64,000 nucleotides of DNA, from NCBI GenBank assembly GCA_017418975.1, contig JAFOMG010000019.1:1-64000 (forward strand), given 5' to 3'. Every line of letters starts with the position of its first letter. Within the stretch, counting starts at the first letter, position 1. This document shows, piece after piece, positions 42,706 to 50,407 of this stretch. The notes beneath the pieces are model-generated. The model saw only the letters and a program-made list of their open reading frames with translations. It did not search any database and was not told the DNA's origin. The DNA comes from Sphingomonas sp. GTDB taxonomy: Bacteria > Pseudomonadota > Alphaproteobacteria > Sphingomonadales > Sphingomonadaceae. A program made the position numbers and the translations under genes.

Positions 42706-45015
42706 ATGAAGGCGAGACTGTTGGTTGGAATGATCGGTGTCGGCGCCACCGTGGCGGCGCTGCCCGCCCAGGCGCAATATGCGGTCGGCCGATGCGTGGT
42801 GACGCGAGGCCTGGAGCGGACCCTGCGCGACTTTCAGGCGCGCGCGCGCCAGGCCAATGGAACGCCCGGCATGGTGGCGACGGTGTTCGACAAGGACGGT
42901 GTGGTCGCGACCGCGGCCGCCGGCATACGCAGCCTCAATACCGGCGAGGCGCTGACCGGAGACGATAATTTCAACCTGGGCTCCCACACCAAGCACCTGC
43001 TGGCGGTGAGCGTAGGCCAGCTCGTCGACCAGGGGCGCCTGTCCTATGATGCACGGATCGGCGAATTGCTGCCCGACATGGCGGCCTCGACGCAGCCCGC
43101 CTTCCGCGATGCCACCGTCCGGCAATTGCTGTTCATGACCGCCGGGTTCGGTGCGTACAGCGGCACCGATCCGGAGCGCACCGGCGCCATGCTGGCCGCA
43201 TTCGCGGCGGCGAGCGGCGGCCCGGCGGAGCGGCGGGACCAGTTCGCCCGCTTCCTCCTGGCTTCCGAGCCGGACTATGCCCCGGGCGAACGACAGGTCT
43301 ATTCGAATGCCGGCTTTGCCGTGCTCGGCACGATATATGAGCGACTGGTCGCCCGCCCCTATGAGCAGGCGGCGGTGGACAGCGTGTTCGGGCGCGTCGG
43401 GACGACGGCCGGCTTCGGCATTCCCCGCGACCTGGGACCGGCCAATCCGTCGGTGCATCTGGCGGCCGGGGACGGCACGCTGGTCGCGATCGACGATCCG
43501 GCCGAAGTCACCAATGCCCTGTTGGGCCGGCTACCGCCCGAGCTCGCCCCGGCGGGCGGCATGGTCGCGACGATGCCCGCCTTCGCGAAGGTGGAGCAAC
43601 AATTGCTGCGCGCCTCGATGGGCTTGTCCCAGCCGCTCGCTTCCGCCGCTGCGCTCCGCGGGTTGTTCGAGCCGGTCGGCGAACTGGGGGCCGGCGGCAT
43701 CGTCACCTCGCGGATCACCGGCCGGACGACGCATTTCTTCGAGGGGAGCACCGGCGGCGGCCATGCCTTTTCCTTCCTGGTCCCGACCGCCGGCATCGGC
43801 GTGGTGTTCGCCAGCAACAGCGGGGTGAACCCGTTCATCGGGGTCGCGGACACGCAGGAGGATGGCTATGCGCTGATGATGGCGCTCGCCGAACGGGCCC
43901 GCCACGGCGTGCTCGTCGCGCAGAGCGCCGATCAGGGCGCGGTCTTCGGCGAAGTCGAGGCGTCCTGCGCCGCCAGCAAGGGCGATCTCTTCGCCGTCAC
44001 CCGGACCTTCGGCGACCTGACGAGCGCGCAGGCCTCGGCGCTGGCCGAGCGGATCGCACCCGACGACAGCCGGCTGATCGATCGCCTGTCCGCGGCGTCG
44101 CTGGAGGCGATGGCGGATCATGTCGATACGCACATGTCCGTCGGCGGCAGCGCCTTTCGCGGGCGGCTGGCCGACCATGGCGAAGGGCGCTGGCGGGCCT
44201 TCCTCGCGGGCGGGGCGCTGGGCGGACGGGCGATCGCGGATACGGCCGCGCCGGGGGCCGACATTGCCGGCTGGACGAGCAGCTGGGGGTTCACGGGGCC
44301 GGTGGGCGATCGCCTGCGCGCCGGCATCGCCTTCGGCTATGCCCGGGCACGCGCCCGGCTGGCCGGCGGCGCGGGATCGGCTCGCCTGACCTCGCCGCAA
44401 ATTGCCCTCGCCCTCGCCTATGACGGCGGCAATGGCCTGTTCGGCGATTTCCGGGCCATGCTCGCGCGCCAGAGCGTCCGGACGGAGCGCGACCTGGCGA
44501 TCGAGGGGCTGGATCCCGGCACGGCCCGGGCGCGCCGCACGGCCATCGGCAGCCTGGTCGATGCCAGCATCGGCTATGCGGTGGGTGGCCGGCTGCGGAT
44601 CGCGCCGGTCGTCGGGCTGCGCTTCATCGGCAACAATGTGGATCGCGCCGAGGAAAGCGGCTCGGCCCTGGCGCTGACGATCGATCGCCGCCATTCGCAC
44701 CGGCTCGATGCACGCGCCGGCCTGTCGATCGCCACCGGCTTTAACCTTGGCGGGGCGGTGATCCGCCCGAGCGTGGAGGCGTTCCAGGTCCGTACCATCG
44801 CCGATCGCCGCCCGGACCTGGTCGCCCGCTTCGCCGAGGGCGGCGGCGCGATGCGCTTCGCGGCCGCTCCGATCGATCGCGCATGGACGAGCGTGCGGGC
44901 CGGAATCGACATCGACGCGGGGCCGGCGGCCTTTCAGCTCGGGGCAACCGGCGCTATCGGACGGGACGGCCGCGACGATCTGCGGCTTATGGGCGGCACA
45001 CGGGTGCGGTTCTGA
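42706..45015 (+). CDS. Serine-hydrolase autotransporter
   Basis: A 769-residue exported protein made of a signal peptide (LPAQAQ cleavage), a beta-lactamase-type serine hydrolase passenger and a C-terminal autotransporter-like beta-barrel. The passenger has S-x-x-K at Ser93-His-Thr-Lys96 (FNLGSHTKHLL), Tyr199-Ser-Asn (VYSNAGFAVLG) and a FEGSTGGG third box. The last about 270 residues show repeated amphipathic strands (TSSWGFTGPVGDRLRAGIAFGYARARARL...) and a terminal aromatic residue (GTRVRF) as in outer-membrane barrels. It should display a hydrolase at the cell surface. Known surface hydrolases of this design are usually of the GDSL type, so this fold is less common. Confidence 0.78.
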   Translation: MKARLLVGMIGVGATVAALPAQAQYAVGRCVVTRGLERTLRDFQARARQANGTPGMVATVFDKDGVVATAAAGIRSLNTGEALTGDDNFNLGSHTKHLLAVSVGQLVDQGRLSYDARIGELLPDMAASTQPAFRDATVRQLLFMTAGFGAYSGTDPERTGAMLAAFAAASGGPAERRDQFARFLLASEPDYAPGERQVYSNAGFAVLGTIYERLVARPYEQAAVDSVFGRVGTTAGFGIPRDLGPANPSVHLAAGDGTLVAIDDPAEVTNALLGRLPPELAPAGGMVATMPAFAKVEQQLLRASMGLSQPLASAAALRGLFEPVGELGAGGIVTSRITGRTTHFFEGSTGGGHAFSFLVPTAGIGVVFASNSGVNPFIGVADTQEDGYALMMALAERARHGVLVAQSADQGAVFGEVEASCAASKGDLFAVTRTFGDLTSAQASALAERIAPDDSRLIDRLSAASLEAMADHVDTHMSVGGSAFRGRLADHGEGRWRAFLAGGALGGRAIADTAAPGADIAGWTSSWGFTGPVGDRLRAGIAFGYARARARLAGGAGSARLTSPQIALALAYDGGNGLFGDFRAMLARQSVRTERDLAIEGLDPGTARARRTAIGSLVDASIGYAVGGRLRIAPVVGLRFIGNNVDRAEESGSALALTIDRRHSHRLDARAGLSIATGFNLGGAVIRPSVEAFQVRTIADRRPDLVARFAEGGGAMRFAAAPIDRAWTSVRAGIDIDAGPAAFQLGATGAIGRDGRDDLRLMGGTRVRF

Positions 45016-45017
45016 GC

Positions 45018-45046
45018 GGAGGCGGCCGCTTCCGGAGGCCGCCTCC
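45018..45046 (+). terminator. Intrinsic-type hairpin after the autotransporter gene
   Basis: GGAGGCGGCC (45018-45027) pairs perfectly with GGCCGCCTCC (45037-45046) over a 9-base loop and is followed by ATCATTTCTCC. It begins two bases after the autotransporter stop codon and precedes the next two-component operon. Confidence 0.65.
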
Positions 45047-45126
45047 ATCATTTCTCCATATGATCTTCACGCATCCCGAATAATCAGGTCAGAGGATGGC
45101 GGATATCCTTCATCAGGCGGAATAAC

Positions 45127-45819
45127 GTGGAAAATGCGCTGATCCTCATCGTCGAGGACGAACCCCAGATTGCCCGCATCCTGTGCTCCTATCTGGAGCG
45201 CGAGGGATACAGGACCGTGACCGCCGAGGATGGCGAGGTCGCGCTGGTCCATCACCAGTCGCTCAAGCCCGATCTCGTCCTGCTCGACATCGGGCTGCCG
45301 AAGCGCGACGGCTTTTCGGTGCTGGCCGATCTGCGCGCGCGCGGCATGACCCCGGTCATCATGACGACCGCGCGCGCGGAGGATCTCGACAAGCTTTCCG
45401 CGTTGCGGATCGGTGCCGACGATTATGTCGTGAAGCCGTTCAATCCGCTCGAGGTCGTCGCGCGCGTGAAGGCCGTGCTGCGCCGTTCGGCCGGTGCGGG
45501 CCACGATCAATCGCTGATCCGGTTCGGAGCGCTGCAGCTCGATACCCTGAGCTATACCGCGGCGATATTGAACGATACGGCCACGATCCCGCTCGACCTG
45601 ACGCTCACCGAATATCGGCTGCTGTCGCACATGCTGCGCGCGCCGCGCCGCGTGTTCGACCGCGCCGAGCTGGTCGATGCCTGCCTGCCGGAGGGGAATG
45701 CGCTCGAACGGACGGTGGACAGCCATATCAGCAACCTGCGCCGCAAGCTCGACCGGGCCGGGATGACCGGGCTCTGCGTCGTGGTGCGCGGCGTCGGCTA
45801 TCGGCTGGCCGCGTCATGA
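45127..45819 (+). CDS. OmpR-family response regulator (BaeR-like)
   Basis: A 230-residue response regulator starting with GTG. The receiver shows VEDEPQIARILCSYLEREGY, the phospho-acceptor Asp in LVLLDIGLPKRDG and DDYVVKPFNPLEVVARVKAVLRR, followed by the winged helix (LTLTEYRLLSHMLRAPRRVFDRAELVDACLPEG). The opening resembles BaeR, which senses envelope stress. It overlaps the kinase gene (ATGA). The targets are not evident, although the neighbouring autotransporter and membrane proteins are candidates. Confidence 0.9.
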   Translation: MENALILIVEDEPQIARILCSYLEREGYRTVTAEDGEVALVHHQSLKPDLVLLDIGLPKRDGFSVLADLRARGMTPVIMTTARAEDLDKLSALRIGADDYVVKPFNPLEVVARVKAVLRRSAGAGHDQSLIRFGALQLDTLSYTAAILNDTATIPLDLTLTEYRLLSHMLRAPRRVFDRAELVDACLPEGNALERTVDSHISNLRRKLDRAGMTGLCVVVRGVGYRLAAS

Positions 45820-47009
45820 TCGCCGCGTTGCGCGCCCGCCTGCGCCGCCGCTGGCCCATCGCGCGCCAGCTGGCGACGGCGCTGGTGGTGATCGTCCTCG
45901 TCAACTGCGTGCTGATCTTCGTGGCGATGACGATATGGACCGCCAACGAGGAGCGGCATATCCGGGAAACCTCCTCCCCCGCCACCCAGCGCGCCATCGC
46001 CGCGCTCGATGCCGGCCGGGTTCCCGATTTCAAGGGCATCGACAAGGTCATCAAGGAAGTCAACGACCTGACGGAAACGGTGAACGAGCGCGGCAACACC
46101 GCGCTGCTGATCTGCCTGCTGCTCGCTGCGATATGCGATTTCGTCCTCGGCAGCATCTTCCTCGCCAAGCTGGGCCGCGGCCTGAACGACGTCGCCTTCA
46201 CGGCCCGGCGGGTGGCCGATGGCGACCTGTCGGCACGCGCACCGCTGGTGCGCTGGGCCTCGGCGGAGGAAGCGCAGCTCATCGACGATTTCAACGCGAT
46301 GGCGCAATCGCTGCAACGCGCGGAACGCGAGCTGGCGGAAAGCACGGCTGCGATCGCCCATGAATTGCGCACGCCGCTCACCATCCTGCGCGGGCGCATC
46401 CAGGGCACCATCGACGGCCTGTTCGCGCATGAGGAGGAAGAGATGCGATCCCTGCTGCTGCAGGTGGAAGGGCTGGGGCAGCTGGTGGACGATCTCCAGA
46501 CCATCAACCTGGCCAAGTCGGACCGGATGATCCTGAATCCCGATCATATCGACCTCGCGCAGGAGGTGGAGCGGGTCATCGCGCTGGTCCGGCCCGATCT
46601 GGAAGCCGCGGGACTCGAGCCGGTGCTCATCCTGCGGCCGACCGCCATCGTCGCCGATGCCGCGCGGATCCGCCAGATGATCGGTGCCGTCCTGTCGAAC
46701 GCGCAGCGCTATGCCGCCGGGAGCGGCCCGTTGCGCATCTGCACGGCACGGCACGGCGGCTGGGCGGTGCTCGAGATCGTCGACCACGGCCCCGGGCTGC
46801 CGGAGGAGGCCATGGACAAGGCCTTTGACCGGTTCTGGCGCGCCGAAGCCTCGCGCGCACGGCATAGCGGGGGCAGCGGCCTCGGCCTCTCGGTCGTCCG
46901 CGCCATTGCCGAGGCGCATGACGGAACCGCGACATTGGCGAACCATGAGGGCGGCGGCGCGATCTTCACGCTGCGCCTGCCCGTGGGCGTCGCTCCCGAT
47001 GCAGCCTGA
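45816..47009 (+). CDS. Sensor histidine kinase (BaeS-like)
   Basis: A 397-residue kinase overlapping the response regulator gene by four bases. Two membrane segments at about residues 19-42 and 95-118 flank a short periplasmic loop of about 50 residues. HAMP (RRVADGDLSARAP), HisKA (STAAIAHELRTPLTILRGRIQG) and HATPase (LSNAQRYAAGSGPL, IVDHGPGLP, SGLGLSVVRAIAEAHDG) domains follow. The short sensor loop fits membrane-stress sensing. The signal is not known. Confidence 0.9.
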   Translation: MIAALRARLRRRWPIARQLATALVVIVLVNCVLIFVAMTIWTANEERHIRETSSPATQRAIAALDAGRVPDFKGIDKVIKEVNDLTETVNERGNTALLICLLLAAICDFVLGSIFLAKLGRGLNDVAFTARRVADGDLSARAPLVRWASAEEAQLIDDFNAMAQSLQRAERELAESTAAIAHELRTPLTILRGRIQGTIDGLFAHEEEEMRSLLLQVEGLGQLVDDLQTINLAKSDRMILNPDHIDLAQEVERVIALVRPDLEAAGLEPVLILRPTAIVADAARIRQMIGAVLSNAQRYAAGSGPLRICTARHGGWAVLEIVDHGPGLPEEAMDKAFDRFWRAEASRARHSGGSGLGLSVVRAIAEAHDGTATLANHEGGGAIFTLRLPVGVAPDAA

Positions 47010-47177
47010 TCGACCGTGCCGAAACCGGGCGCTCCGGCAATTCGCATAATAATCGGACAGTTTACGCAAAAACGCAGCATTCACGCTCTAGATCAGCTTC
47101 CAAATGGGGTGGTACGGATTTCATGACAGCGGGAAGAGATCAGTTGCGGAATACCGCACGGATCGTGGCGTCAAGTC

Positions 47178-47345
47178 ATGGGTGAAGTAGAACGCAGCCG
47201 CGCCGTGGCACTTTCGCTGATGCGAATGGCGTTGGCATTGCTTGATCGGTACGGCAGTCCCCTTGCCGCCGCCCGGCTGCAATATGCGATCGATACCGAA
47301 GAAGAACTTCCCGATCGCGCGGCTTCCACGGATTTGAGCGCTTGA
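47178..47345 (+). CDS. Small conserved-type protein of 55 residues
   Basis: A short open frame encoding MGEVERSRAVALSLMRMALALL, interrupted here for length, followed by DRYGSPLAAARLQYAIDTEEE and ending in DLSA. The pattern of a hydrophobic helix followed by D..G...AA.LQ.AID resembles small hypothetical proteins I recall from sphingomonads. It probably forms two helices; no signal peptide is apparent. No strong ribosome-binding site was seen. It is preceded by a kinase on the same strand and followed by a small membrane protein. Function unknown. Confidence 0.55.
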   Translation: MGEVERSRAVALSLMRMALALLDRYGSPLAAARLQYAIDTEEELPDRAASTDLSA

Positions 47346-47436
47346 TCGCCCTGCGGCGGGTTCCGCTTCGCCGCGCCGCGGCCCACGGGGACGCCCTTGT
47401 CCTCGACATGCATCATCATCACGGCATTTGCTGACC

Positions 47437-47853
47437 ATGGTGTCCATCGCGGCATTGCTCTTCTGCGGCCTGCTTGCCGGCCTGGCGGCGTTCCAGCTCG
47501 GCCTCATCGCCGGTCTGCCGCTGGGCCGCTTCGCCTGGGGCGGGCAGCATCGGATACTCCCTCCCCGATTGCGATTCGGCAGCGGGATCGCGATCCTGAT
47601 CTATGCGGTACTTGCCCTGATCATTCTCGACAGGGCCGGCCTTGTCGCGATCCTGCCGGATGCCTGGTCGCGGGGCCTCGCCTGGGCGACCGCGCTCTAT
47701 CTCGCATTCGGGCTCGCCCTGAACCTGATCTCGCGGAGCCGGGAGGAGCGCCGGCTCATGGCGCCCGTGGCGACGCTCCTCCTCTGCTGCGCGCTCGTGG
47801 TGGCGATGGCGCCGATCACGCCGCCATCCCTCTTGCCGGCCACCGCGACCTGA
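47437..47853 (+). CDS. Small integral membrane protein, function unknown
   Basis: A 138-residue hydrophobic protein with four predicted membrane helices: VSIAALLFCGLLAGLAAFQLGLIAGL, GIAILIYAVLALIILD, LAWATALYLAFGLALNLI and LMAPVATLLLCCALVVAMAPI. Basic loops lie between helices 1-2 and 3-4. No family with a known role is recognised. ATG 47437 is preferred over the TTG at 47428. It is the last gene before the AT-rich leader of the biosynthetic cluster. Confidence 0.7.
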   Translation: MVSIAALLFCGLLAGLAAFQLGLIAGLPLGRFAWGGQHRILPPRLRFGSGIAILIYAVLALIILDRAGLVAILPDAWSRGLAWATALYLAFGLALNLISRSREERRLMAPVATLLLCCALVVAMAPITPPSLLPATAT

Positions 47854-48104
47854 AGGCGCGCCCGGCACGGCGCCGCCACCGGTGACGCGCCCATCCGTCT
47901 CCTTGCCAATGGCCTGAGGCAGCGCCGCGCAACGGAATGGGTCCGCCCGGAAGCCGAACCCGGGACTCTCGCGTCCATCATCCACAATGGACGAGATCAT
48001 GGCGACGCGCATTTCGTCATCGCACCAAATACAACTCGGGGCCGATCTTAAATTAATCCGATGCCCCGGAGATCATGACGGAATCATCCGCAAGAATCGC
48101 CCCA

Positions 48105-48123
48105 CATAAAAGTGGTTTTTATG
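48105..48123. terminator. AT-rich hairpin CATAAAA/TTTTATG
   Basis: CATAAAA (48105-48111) pairs with TTTTATG (48117-48123) over a 5-base loop. It lies about 250 bases after the last small membrane protein gene. The stem is weak but AT-rich on both arms, so it may be an operator rather than a terminator. Confidence 0.3.
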
Positions 48124-48140
48124 AACATATCTCCTATCCA

Positions 48141-48177
48141 AGGCAAATTGCCTGCGATCGATTATCGGTAACCGATA
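48141..48177. promoter_or_regulatory. Two adjacent perfect palindromes in the leader
   Basis: AGGCAAATTGCCT (48141-48153) and TATCGGTAACCGATA (48163-48177) are perfect odd-length palindromes whose centres are 23 bases apart, close to two helical turns. They look like paired operator sites for dimeric regulators. The AraC-type regulator and kinase at the far end of the cluster are possible controllers, without direct evidence. Confidence 0.5.
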
Positions 48178-48331
48178 GGAATCATTGCCAGTAATCCACC
48201 ATACGCAGATTCCGTAGAATCATGATACCCATGACACCCCCAGCACTATCGTTATCGTTAGATTTCTCCGCAACACCTGGCGAGTCGCAGCCCACTCGTC
48301 GACATTCCAGCACGTAATCCATAGTGCTATT

Positions 48332-48347
48332 GTCACGTTATTGTGAC
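48332..48347. promoter_or_regulatory. GTCAC-N6-GTGAC inverted repeat
   Basis: GTCAC at 48332 and GTGAC at 48343 are separated by six bases. The pattern resembles a CRP/FNR-type dyad core (GTGA/TCAC) in inverted orientation. It sits about 240 bases before the MetRS-like gene. Binding is hypothetical. Confidence 0.35.
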
Positions 48348-48394
48348 TTCCATAGATTTTTCCGAAACCATTAAGCCAATGGATTCAAAAGATT

Positions 48395-48428
48395 ACCACA
48401 ATGATTCAACTGCAAAACACCACAATGA
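48395..48428. promoter_or_regulatory. Two ACCACAATGA direct repeats
   Basis: Identical 10-base copies lie at 48395-48404 and 48419-48428, 24 bases apart. Direct repeats at about two helical turns fit a regulator bound twice on one DNA face. They are about 160-195 bases before the first gene, a usual activator distance. Confidence 0.4.
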
Positions 48429-48589
48429 ATGCAATAGCGTTTTTACAAATAGTGTATTCTGATAGCTTCGTGTGGACAGCTTTCATCACGATCTAATCTC
48501 CGCAGAAATTGCCTGTGATAGCATTCTCAGGGAATTTTTCTGCGGCTGAATCCGTTCGATATTTCACGATAATATATTGGGGGTGCTTT

Positions 48590-50407
48590 GTGAGCTATCT
48601 GGTTACTGCCGGCCCGCCCACGCCTAATGGCGACCTTCACCTCGGCCATCTTTCCGGTCCATATCTCGCGGGCGATATTCTCACGCGCTATTTGCGAATG
48701 ACCGGCGAACGAGCGACCTATATCTCGGCCGGTGACGATCATCAGAGCTATGTCGCGCGCATGGCCAAGCAGGAGGGCCGCGACCCGGCAACCGTGGCGG
48801 CGGAGAATGGTGCGCGGATCCGCGAGTCCCTGGCGAGCGCCGGCATCGCGCTCGACCTGTTCGCCTCTCCGGCACAATCGCCACGCTATTCGGGTTTCAT
48901 CGAGCGTTTCTTCCGCACCCTGCTCGACCGCGACGCGCTGGAGGAGCGGACCACCGATCAGCCCTTCTGCACCAGCTGCGACCGCTTTGCGTTCGAAGCG
49001 CATCTGCGCGGCCGTTGCTCGCACTGCGATGCCGAGAGCGACGGCGGGATCTGCGAGGCATGCGGCAAGCCGAACGCGGGTGCCGACCTGGTCGATCCCG
49101 TCTGCATCACCTGCGGCGGCACGCCCGAGCGCCGTCCGTTGCGCCAGCTCTGGTTTCCGCTCGAACGCTATCGCAGCGCCGCCGAGTTTACCTTCGCCTG
49201 CGCCTGGCTGAGCCCGCGGGCCCGCGCGCTGGTGGCCGAACTGCTGGCCCATCCGCTGCCCGACGTGCCCGCCACCCAGCCCGCCGAATGGGGCATAGCG
49301 GTTCCCGCGAGCGGCTATGACGACCAGCGCATCTCCGCCTGGTTCGAGCTTGGCCCACATTATCTGGCGCTGACCGACCTCCTGCCCGAGGCGAGGAGCA
49401 ATCCGGGCGGCTGGCAGACGCCATGGACGGGGTTCGACAATGTCGTCCAATGCTTCGGCTTCGACTCGATCTATTTCCACGTCGTGCTGTTCCCGGCCAT
49501 CTTTCAGGCCTTCGATCCCCGGCTCCGCCCGCCGATCGGGTTCATCGCCAACGAGTTCTTCCGCCTCGACGGAAGCAAATTCTCCACCAGCCGCGGCCAC
49601 GCCCTGTGGGCCGGCGAGTTCCTGCGCGATCATGATGCCGATGCGTTGCGCTTCCACCTCGCGCGCGTCGCGCCCGAGATCGAACAGACCAATTTCACGC
49701 TCGACGCCTTCGAGGCGACGCGACGCGACGAGCTGATCGGCACCTGGGACGACTGGCTCATCGACCTCGCGAAACGCTGCGAGGCGGCGGGCGGGGTGAT
49801 CCCTCTCGCGCCGGCGCCGCGCAGCGCGCCCATCGCCCTTGCCCGCCTCGCCAGCCTGTGCGGCGATCTCTCGAACTGCTATTCGGTGCAGGGCTTTTCG
49901 CCCAGCCGCGCGGCGCATCTGCTGAGCGAGATCGTGCGCGTCGCGCGCCGTTTCCGGGCCGAGCATGCGGTGTTCGACGGAAAGCCGGCCTCGACGATCG
50001 AGGCGGCGGGCGCGCTGGCGGTCGAGTTGGCCTTTGCCCGTGGCCTGGCGCTCGCGGCCGCGCCGATCCTGCCCGGCTTCGCCGAACGCCTGTGGCGCGA
50101 CCTCGGCGAGCGCGGGGCGGTGGCGGATGCGCGCTGGGAGCTGCTGCCGGCGATGCTGACCGCGGGCACTTCGATCGCGCTCTCGACCTCGGGCTATTTC
50201 GATCGCGCGCGGCCCGGCAGCGAGCCGGCCCCGCCCGAGCCGCCCGCCGAAACGGACGCGGCATCGCCCCCGGACGATTCCGGAACCATTCCCTCGGAGG
50301 CGGAAACCGAAGGCACCGAAGCGCCGGAGGAAACCACGGCCGAGGCACCTTCCCCGGCGGAGCGCACCGAAGCCGCGCCGCGCAGCAATCGGAGGCGGGC
50401 TCGATGA
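48590..50407 (+). CDS. Methionyl-tRNA-synthetase-like protein of the biosynthetic cluster
   Basis: A 605-residue class I synthetase homologue. The nucleotide-binding motif HLGH is at residues 17-20, four CxxC pairs (127, 143, 155, 172) form MetRS-type zinc knuckles, and the KMSKS loop is KFSTS at 330-334. The helical anticodon domain seems diverged: the N-x-x-x-R pattern used for anticodon reading in E. coli MetRS is not evident. Residues about 541-605 form an acidic Pro/Glu/Ala tail ending in RRRAR. GTG 48590 has a good ribosome site. In s56-p1 and triacsin biosynthesis a cupin-MetRS protein activates an amino acid and joins it to an N-hydroxylated amino acid. Here MetRS stands alone, overlapping the NRPS gene. 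A resistance or housekeeping synthetase is less likely. Confidence 0.8.
   Translation: MSYLVTAGPPTPNGDLHLGHLSGPYLAGDILTRYLRMTGERATYISAGDDHQSYVARMAKQEGRDPATVAAENGARIRESLASAGIALDLFASPAQSPRYSGFIERFFRTLLDRDALEERTTDQPFCTSCDRFAFEAHLRGRCSHCDAESDGGICEACGKPNAGADLVDPVCITCGGTPERRPLRQLWFPLERYRSAAEFTFACAWLSPRARALVAELLAHPLPDVPATQPAEWGIAVPASGYDDQRISAWFELGPHYLALTDLLPEARSNPGGWQTPWTGFDNVVQCFGFDSIYFHVVLFPAIFQAFDPRLRPPIGFIANEFFRLDGSKFSTSRGHALWAGEFLRDHDADALRFHLARVAPEIEQTNFTLDAFEATRRDELIGTWDDWLIDLAKRCEAAGGVIPLAPAPRSAPIALARLASLCGDLSNCYSVQGFSPSRAAHLLSEIVRVARRFRAEHAVFDGKPASTIEAAGALAVELAFARGLALAAAPILPGFAERLWRDLGERGAVADARWELLPAMLTAGTSIALSTSGYFDRARPGSEPAPPEPPAETDAASPPDDSGTIPSEAETEGTEAPEETTAEAPSPAERTEAAPRSNRRRAR

Larger units (their letters stand above)
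48030..48589 (+). promoter_or_regulatory. AT-rich leader region of the biosynthetic operon
   Basis: About 560 bases without a credible gene. They are strikingly richer in A and T than the surrounding DNA: lines 48361-48480 contain only about 37-38% G+C by direct count. The stretch contains several dyads and direct repeats listed separately and ends at the GTG of the MetRS-like gene, which has a GGGGG site about six bases upstream. It probably holds the operon promoter and multiple operator sites. The base composition may also mark a transfer junction. Confidence 0.6.

Noticed and set aside
48590..50407. MetRS-like gene as an antibiotic-resistant duplicate of housekeeping metG
   Set aside because: It is the first gene of a coupled biosynthetic operon with an N-hydroxylase, a cupin and a DAO enzyme, and it appears diverged in the anticodon region. 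Resistance cannot be fully excluded.
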